A DNA stretch of 64,000 bases, taken from positions 20,117,207 through 20,181,206 of the forward strand of contig NC_089983.1 of the NCBI RefSeq assembly GCF_036417845.1, in the 5' to 3' direction. The position numbers and the translations under genes are program-made. This DNA comes from Apteryx mantelli (lineage: Eukaryota; Chordata; Aves; Apterygiformes; Apterygidae). The notes under the pieces were generated by a model. It saw only the letters and a list, made by a program, of their open reading frames with translations, was not told the DNA's origin and did not search any database. Positions within the stretch are counted from its first letter, which is position 1; the number at the start of each line of letters is the position of its first letter. Shown here in pieces: positions 51,901-61,600 of this stretch.

Positions 51901-54900
51901 CCGAGCTTTTATATTTGTTCTCCCTCATTATTTCAATGTACTTGCATATACTTGCTTGTATGTACTTGTTGGACATATGTCTATATTTTAAGCACATATT
52001 TTATGTGTATATACACTATATGTATATGTATAAATATATCATATATAGTATGCTGTAGAAATATCCTGTATGGGAATCCTTACAAACATGATGTCTTTTT
52101 GTGCTCTACTACAACCAGCATTTTCCTCCTCAGTCAACTAGATTAAGGAAGCTAGGAGCATTTTTCCTACTTTTATACTGGTGCTTTCTCTCCAAAACAA
52201 TCTCCTACTGTGTTGTAGCCTTCCACTTGCAAAAAATTTTATTTTATCTACCCAGGCAGATACAATCACAAAAACTAGTATTAAATCCGATTTAGTTTAC
52301 AAACCAAATTTGTACTCCCAGAATGAAATACAATGAGATTAATACTTTACATCACCTAGATAATATTTATTCATTGTAAGTTTACTCATGTTGTAAGTGT
52401 AGACTATGTGAAGCTAATTCATAAATTGTTAGACCTTCAAAGAGTACTCACTCTCTCTCCTCTTGCACCAGGAATGCCATCAGCACCTTTGCCACCAGGT
52501 TCTCCCTATCAAGCATAAGACAAAGAAAGAATAAAAACAATGCAGAGGAAAGCATCCTAAGAGTATCACAGTAACTAGATTTTCTTACTGTGGTCACACA
52601 GATCTAAAATTGAGGATGACATTCCACCGAGTATTCAGTGTCAGATACTGAATACTTTGATGCAAAAAAACCAGTTAATTCATAAAGGTGTCCATACCAT
52701 GGGCAAACAGTTTGGCACAAACTATTTTCATTGTTTATTAGCTTCATTAGTACTGTTTTGATTCACCCCCACACACACACACACCAAAAGATCTAGCATA
52801 GCAGAAGAGGTAGCATAGCATTTTTAATCTGGTTTAATATATATTTTTGAACATATATAGCCCACCTATCACTGCTAAATCAATAATACTTATGTGTAAT
52901 CAGCACCTCTGAAATCTGGCCAAAAGTGAACATGTAACAAATGCAGTGCATTGTGGGAAGCTAAAACAGAGTTAGCATAAAACTATCAGTGTGTGTGTGC
53001 ACACGCGTGCCAGTGTGCGCGTGCGGGGGGGTTGTTACCTTATCCCCTTTTGGTCCAGGACTTCCAGAAGCTCCTCTTTCTCCTGGCATTCCTTGTAGGC
53101 CAGGGAGTCCTGTGCCTCCAGCAGCTCCAGGGGGTCCAGGAGGCCCCTAAAGAGTGACAAAAAATAATTAGGAACTCCCCCTCAGAAAAACAGAATATGA
53201 ACCTGAATGCTGCACATGATAACTGGAAAGTATGCAAGTCTGTTGGTACCTTGGCACCTTCTGAGCCAGCAGGACCTGGCCCACCTCTTGCTCCAGGAGG
53301 TCCTGGAGGGCCCTGTGCACCACGTTCACCTGGAATACCATTTTCACCCTGCAATAACAAAATATGTTACTCTTTGTTCTCAGGTTCTTAGTTTGTTAAT
53401 TCATTTATATATTTATAGAAATGTTGTATAAATTACCTTAGGGCCTGGGAATCCGGGTCCTCCAATTTCACCTTTTGGCCCCTGTTTATGAGAAAATACA
53501 TGTAATTCATCTATGCGCTTCACATCATAGTAAAACTGCACTGTGGTTGGCACCCTGTTTCTCTCATCTCTTATTCCCTAAGGTAGACTTGGAAAGGCAA
53601 TCTGGGAAGAATTGTCTTCCATGTGTTTTTCTTCTCTTTTTTTGGTGTAGAAAAGATGTATTACTTACCGGTTCTCCAGGCTTTCCATTCTCTCCAGCTG
53701 GTCCTGGTCCACCAGGCAATCCCTATATGAAGGAACAGTACCATCTTGTAAAAATCTATGGCACGTAGACAAAATACACAGTTTCCTAACTGGCAAAATT
53801 TTTTTGACACGGAGATGCGTATCTAATTCAATCTAATCCTTTATAATGGAGGAGGCTCTAATTTGATAGCCAGAGGTTTGTGTGACATAATCCACTGAGC
53901 CAGTCCTCTCATTTGTAATCATAAAATACTGGGCAATCAATTTTGTCAATTGGTTCATCTGTCTTACATCAAAACACGACAGCATGCGTCCTAATCAGAT
54001 ATTTAGATGTCTTCTTTCTTTTTTTGTTAGTCCATTAAAAAAAAGTCAGAAAGCAATAAACAACAAATACGGAGTACCTGGAGGCCAGGTGAACCTGATG
54101 GTCCTGGTTCTCCTCTCTCTCCAGAAGCACCCTAAGAGGAAACAAAGAAAGAAACCAAAACCATTTGACAACATTTGAACACATAAACACTTCCACATCA
54201 CCTCTACTCTAAGCATCCTTATCTCAAATGGAAGACAACATTGCACAGTCCTAAATCCTAATGTATCTTGGTGTATTGGTATGTACTCTTTTCACTCTAA
54301 CCATTAGATGTAATTCAGCCAAGATATTTATCTCACAGGAATACCTGACACTAGTCTGAACTGCTAGCTCTGATAAAGTTGAAAGGAAACACTGTATATC
54401 TCAATCTGAAAAGCTGTAAATTGGCCTTTAATTTCAACTTACACCGGGCATATCTGCCTCAGTTTTCTCATAACAAAGTAGCGAGTATGTATTTATTAAA
54501 AAAAAATGAGGAAGAAGAGCTCTGCTATTTCTGTCTTCATAAAGAGATATTTCTCTATATTATAGAAAAAAATATTTTTTCCCCAAAATTCACAGACTCT
54601 TTCCATAGGTGATAGACCAGCTTGGCAATAATTGATGACTGAATCTTACTAGAGTTCTGCACTTACAGGAGGTCCAGGAGGACCTGGGAGTCCAACATCA
54701 CCATTCTTCCCAGCAGGACCCTACAAAAAGTCAAAATTAGGCTGTGGTTATGGGTTGATATCATTTTTAGGTGACTGACTAAAAAAAGGATATTCTGCAA
54801 TATTATTGAAAATAAATGATTAATGAAACTTACAGGTGTTCCAGGTGGTCCACCAGGGCCTCTTTCTCCATTCTTACCTGGTGCACCCTTACAAAAGAGA

Positions 54901-55569
54901 AAGATCATATTTAAAATACTTTTTCTAGTCAGGATACAGTAATTTAAAGCTGCAGCACCAGATTGTCCCACTGTAGAGCTACATCAACTTATTTTAACAG
55001 TTCACCAATCAAGGATAAGCACAGAATAAGTGGAGAAATCATACTAACCTCATTCCCCTTAGGACCAGGGAAACCCATTACACCTGGTTGACCACGTGGG
55101 CCTGCTGGGCCAGGTGGACCAGCACGGCCAGATTCTCCCTGCTGACCCTGGGATAAGCAGAAAAGAAATGAAGACACAGCATTCGTTAGGTGAAATAAAT
55201 GAATATCCATGACTCAGGGAGCTAAGGCAAGGTCAGGCTAGCAACACTTCCACTCAGAACTTTGTATGTGTTTTGATTTTCAACTAAGCTCTTCTGTATA
55301 CTCTGTATTTCCAATAATATTAAATGACAAGATTTACACAATGCTATTACAATGAGAAAGCACATAAAGTGCTTTGATAATTAAAGCAGAAAAAAGAGAC
55401 AATGAATCTTACTGTGGTCCACAGCATTTGCTGTGGGATCAAGCAAGGTCAGTAAGAGGACTGGGATAAAATATTTGCACAGTGTACGTACTGGAGGGCC
55501 AGGTTTCCCATCACTTCCAGGACTTCCTGGAATTCCAGGCAAACCCTGCAATTGAAGGAAGAAAAAAAG

Positions 55570-55605
<36 letters not shown>

Positions 55606-58600
55606 TTTTTAAAATGTGTATTATTAGGTCACTATATATAAAAATACAAGTATTTTAATTATATGCCTGGTTTTAAGCTCTTCAATAAAATCCTCTTATT
55701 TGGGGGAAATAAAATGGAGAAAGCTAACAAATTCATTTGTTAGGAGTTCTTTCCCTTCTCTTAGATTCATTGTAGATAATCAAGGCATCAGACATTAACC
55801 ACCACACAAAAACTCTGTTCTTTCATTATTTGGGAAGACAACTCATTTCAGAGGGTAAAATCAAGGAATGAAACAATTTTCACTGTCCCTCTAGTTAAGA
55901 GCAACACATATGTTAATAGCATATTTTTAGTAACTTGTTTTATAGTCTTTATATTCTTTAAATGTGATTATTTTTGTTATATTTTAAAATTTATTCATTT
56001 TCATTTCTAATAAAAACCTGTTTAGCTCCCAAAAGCCTGTGTTCAGAATCAGTAACTGCTGACTTTCAAATTTAGATGTGCTGCTGTCAGCATTTGCTAA
56101 TTCTTTGTATACCTCACAAAATGTTATTACATTCTGTATCTATTATACCATAAGTTATCTCTGAAAATCACTGAACGTGTATTATGAAAATCTGACCAAC
56201 CAACATATTTGCATTATAAAAGACAAAATTTGCTAAAATATAAATAGACTACACAGAAGATCATCCAATGATAATTCACGTTAAAGCCATATTCTCATGA
56301 CAGTGCATGACATAGTCAGAGAACTGTGGAACATGTTCAGCTCCATATAAACTTCCTACATTCACTTGTTACAGATGTTCTCTGAATGCTCCATGTTACT
56401 GCATGGTTATTTATTGCACTATGAGCATATGTACTTTACTTAAAGGAAGCAATACTATCACTAGAAAAATTTTATATTTGGATTTATCTATCATCTGTTG
56501 TATCAGCTCAGATTAGGAATCTCTAATAATGTTTATCAGGTGATTTTCTTAGAGAAATTTTGTCTTACTCTCATTCCTGGAAGACCTGGGCCTCCGTCTT
56601 GTCCACGCTCTCCTGGAGTTCCACTTGGGCCAGGAGGACCTGGGCTACCACGTTCACCTGCAGGACCCTAAAAAATAGACATTGAAATTCACATCAAGTA
56701 AATAGGCATCATTTTGAACCTGAAATTGTCCATTCAAATTAGCATGGATTCCACAGAAGTTTGGGGTGTTTTTAGAGGAAGACTCATACCTTTTCACCTG
56801 GAAGTCCATTGCTACCTGGTAAGCCACGGAAGCCAGGGGAGCCCTGCCAAATAACATAACAAAATAAGGATTATAGTAAATATGCCTTAGGTAATAGCAA
56901 ATATTTTTTCTGAAGTATTTACCTTTAGACATATTATGAGAATTAATGAAAGAAATACATGGAAATGAGATTTCACTTTGGTAAGAAAGTCTAAAGAATA
57001 TTTTTTCTTTTTGTATATAACTCTCCTGTTGAAATCATAGGTGGTCCTTCATTTTATTTCAACAGGCACTGCATTAGTTACTTTATTCATAAGTGGTTTT
57101 AAAATTCATACCAAAAACAAAACAAAAAAATCTGTCTTGAAGAATTATTTTCTTCTCATTCAATACAGAAAATAGCTGTGTTGTATTATTTTAATAACTA
57201 TATTTACTATCTTCATTGTTAACAAGAAATTTAGCAATAAAATTTAATTTGCAGCCCAATTTATATATTTAACTTGATTTATCTGTTCACTGTGCATCTC
57301 TGCTTTCCTAATAGCTTCTACAAATGCTGCAACCAATTATTAAACTAGGAGTTATAAATAAGTCAGTTCAACTTCATTTGGTTTAGATGGGAACAGAAAA
57401 TTAAAATTTGTATGAGGTTGTTGCTATTTATCTTGTTCAATAAATCAATTAAAAAATTCCTTTGTGAAAACACGCTTTGTAAAGTTATTGAATCTACCAG
57501 CTAAAAACAGTTGGCAATAAAGACACTATTGACATATAAGACCTATTGACAAAATTGTCATTATTGATATTTAAAATGTATTGACGATAAAGATATGTTC
57601 ACATAAAGGCAAATCCTGAAAGTACAAGAATTTGCTCTAATTTCATTTTCCAGAGCTGAAATTTTGTGATAAATAATTTTTAGCTCTTTGTATTAATTAA
57701 CCAAAAGAAAGTCCTTCTGAAAGCTGTATATAAATTGAAAAAAATTTTTTTTGATCTCCCTTGTAGATCTCACATTACACGGTTCCTTTTCAGCTCAAAG
57801 CTTTAGATAGGACAACCAGTTATTTAAGATCACTACTTCCGCACTATCGAAAAATGAAATTATTTTGGACTGAGACAGAACCAAGCTGTGCAATTCAGAT
57901 TAGGAACTAATCTGGAATTTTCCCAAGATTAGTAAAGCAGTTTCACATCTGAAATTTGTCCAGAACATATATAGAGCCAAATTTTCCTTAAAGTACTTTG
58001 AATACCAGATTTTGATATCTCCCTATTAACTGAAAATGTATCTAGTGTGCAGCATCCTCTATAGTGGCTTACCCTTTCTCCAGGTGTACCAGGTACGCCA
58101 TTCTGGCCTGGTTCACCATTTGCACCTCTTTTGCCTTCTTCACCAGGAGGTCCAGCAGCACCTGGGGTGCCATTTTCACCCTGGCAACAACGACAACCAA
58201 AAAACCACAAGTGAAGTTAGAAGTCCTCAAAAGTAAACTCCTGGTTTTGTATGGGGGAATGACTGAGGATTCAGACTTCCTGGGAAGGTCTCCGAATACA
58301 TTCTAAAATCACTTACTCGCTCTCCTTTTGGGCCTGGATCTCCTTTTGCACCATTCTTACCAGGTTCTCCCTAAACAAAAGAAAATCACACTAAAATGAT
58401 GGATTGCATCAGGATATTATTCTAGGGTTATTAGAAAGTGCTCATATACTAAGAAATAGATACAATATCTTTCAAAGTATTGACTCATTTTTATTATTTT
58501 ACTCTCTGCAACAGAATTAGCAGACTTTAGTTGAACCTGGATGTGGAACGTATGGGGCTCTTTAAAAAGCCAGCCTAGAAAAGAAAGGATGAGATCTTAA

Positions 58601-61600
58601 ACGCGACTATATTGACCAAGTAAAACTGCAGGTATGTTTTTGAGCAGTTTCAGAAATCAATGTGACTTTTGCTTGAAGTCACTGAGTGTTTCTCTGAGAA
58701 AGAAATTCATGTGGTGTAAAGCTGTCAGGAGAGAGCATACTGGGGTAAATGGCAGTATAGCAGTATGTACAACTCACTGGGTGTAGGGGCTATAGACTCA
58801 GGCCCATGGGAATTTACAAATTTAAACAGGTGAAACTGGGATTTTGAAATCACAGATTCTGTTCAGGGCAGCCATTTTAGACAAGTTATTGTTTTGTTTT
58901 TTTCTTTCTGATTTAGTAGGTAACAGAGGAAAGCAAATCTTATCATACTTATGTATTACCGTTATATATAATCAAGATACAAAATAATGTGTGAAAGATA
59001 AGTATGTTATACATTTATAAAAACAATTGCATATCATTATTATAAAATAATATATTAGACCATCTCAAATGAATAGGCAGATTGAATGGTGTTTTTTAAT
59101 GGTATCAGAACTTCTTCCAACATATCTGTTTGTACAACCATGTAATGAGTATTAGTGACTCACCGGAGAGCCTTTTGCTCCAGGATTTCCACTTGTACCT
59201 GGAGGACCGGGAAGACCACGGCCTCCTGGCAAACCAGGAGCACCAGGAATACCAGAAGGTCCCTGCAGAGAACCAAAAGATGCCAAGATGAACAGAGCAT
59301 GGCATTGTTGGATTCTACTTGGTCAGAATGGTAACCCTCACCAACATGTAGCAAAAGACAGTGACATAAAAGGTACCCACCATTTCACCCTTGTTGCCAG
59401 GGCTTCCAGCTCTTCCAGGAGGACCCTGAAAAATAAAGGAATAAATAATTGATGCTGCTAACCTAGTGCCCTTAAACCAAAGGATTCATAGGGCTTTGTG
59501 AAGAGTAGCTGGCAAGGAGTTTCCAAGTTCTCAAGTGGTGTTTACGCACCTGAGGCCCAGGCGGCCCAGCATGACCTTGAGGACCAGGTTCCCCTCTCTC
59601 TCCAGGAGTACCACTAGCACCTGCAGGACCAGGAGGACCAGCTTCACCCTATGGAAAAAACAGTGTAAGGGGAGAATGAATGCATTTTAATCTTGTCTCC
59701 AGTGCAAACAGCGTTAGCTTCATTGCTTCTTCCTCTCCTGGGGCATCTTTGGATGATTTAGGAAAAGGGCTGTTACTACCATCACCTGAATGCAAGGATC
59801 AGATAAGCACGGCTTGCATAACACTGAGGTACATGATACTAAGGCATGCCAGAGAGTACATGCTTCATGTTTCCTCTAATTGCTGACAGTTCAGTTGAGC
59901 CCCTCCCGTAATGTGACATAAAGCACGGGGTCTACCACTTAACTGTGTTTTGGGGTGGGTACTCATGAGGGTGATGAAGATAGTCTTTGTCTCATGCTAC
60001 ATAGGAAGATACATCAGTTCTAGCCTTGCAAACACTGCAATAGCAGCCAGAGGAGAAGAATCCATCTAATTAAGATGCATAGTAACATAAACTGGCTAAC
60101 TAGAGAAAGGAGCAAATCCTATGTTAGTACACATCTTAGCTGGATACCTTAAAACCTGGAGAGCCTGGAAATCCTGCAGTTCCAGGGGGACCTGGGGGAC
60201 CCTTAAAAAGTGAAGGAAATACTATTAATACAAGAGGTAAAAGCCATATGGAATTAATCTTAAGTTAAAAAAAGTCTGATTATGAGATTTTTCTCTGAAT
60301 AAGGAAGCACCTGGCAAAATAGCAAATATAAATCATGCTATAGAAGATGAAGTTTGGCTAGTCTTAAAATATCACACCTGCAAGTTAGTTACCCTGACTT
60401 TTATGTGTTCAGTTAAATTTCTGTGTTTTAAAATTTAAAAACATGAAAAAAATCATTAAAGAGATAAAGTTATGAAAAATGGTCAAAAGTTGATTTTAAT
60501 TATAAAAAAAGGCGCAGAAGGAAAAGAAGCCAATATAGCTGTTACACAGACACATGGACACAGTTATGTTTCTGGGCACCTGGAAAATAAAAACTTTTGC
60601 CCATCTCAGGTGCCTGATAAGCCCATTCAAAACCTGATCTGTGTAGAGAATAGCCATTCTCTTCATCAGTAAGTTCTCTGAGAATGATTTAGTTTTGCAT
60701 TCACACGTTTTCTGATTTACAGCATTAAAACTGTCTTATTTTCAGTGTATGATTCAAGTGTCTTAACCAACACAGTTATGAAATATAATTCAATAAAATG
60801 TTTATTCCTAAACCAAAGCATGTCAAGTCTCAGGTTTGCTCGCTCTACAGAACACCAGCCAGAAATAAATAGTCAAACAACAGTAAGTCTTCTTACAGGT
60901 GGGCCAGCTGCTCCTGGAGATCCATCTTTGCCATGGGCACCCTATGGAAAGAACACAAGATGCTGATACAGAGCACTCCCCTTGGACACTTTAATGCCCC
61001 TGATTCACAAATCGTGTTTTTGAATCTGTACATTCCCACTTAGTTTACTAAGGCCCAAGGATTCCTGAACTGTGAAATTCTAAAATAAAAATCAACTAAA
61101 TATTACTGAAGGAATGTCCATCACCTTACATGACTTGCACTGTAATGATGAGACAGCATGACATAAAAAACATATTCATATCAGATTTCTTAAGTAAATA
61201 ATGGCTACAAAACAACACCTGTGTAATCGGTTGCTGAGGTTTAATATATAAGATCCAAATAGATGCTGTATATTTCAGAATAAGTTGCTTACAATTCACA
61301 CGAAAGACTAAAATTTCATTGCAAGAACCTGACAGTGTTCTGATTTAAATCCTGTTGCCTATCTTGCAAATACGTTAGATCAAGAGGTCTGCTACTCAGG
61401 GTACATAACGCTTGTATAAACAAGTTGCTGGTTATTTTAAGTTAGCTGTGCTTTGTTGATTGTGCTGGAAGCTATGAAATATGACTTCCTTCAGAGCATA
61501 GAATATAACTCCAAATCTTTGTCAACACATAATTTAACCCTTTTCCTTCTAATTAATTTAGAGGTTGTATTTTTACTACCTTTGCCTTCTCCTGCTGCAC

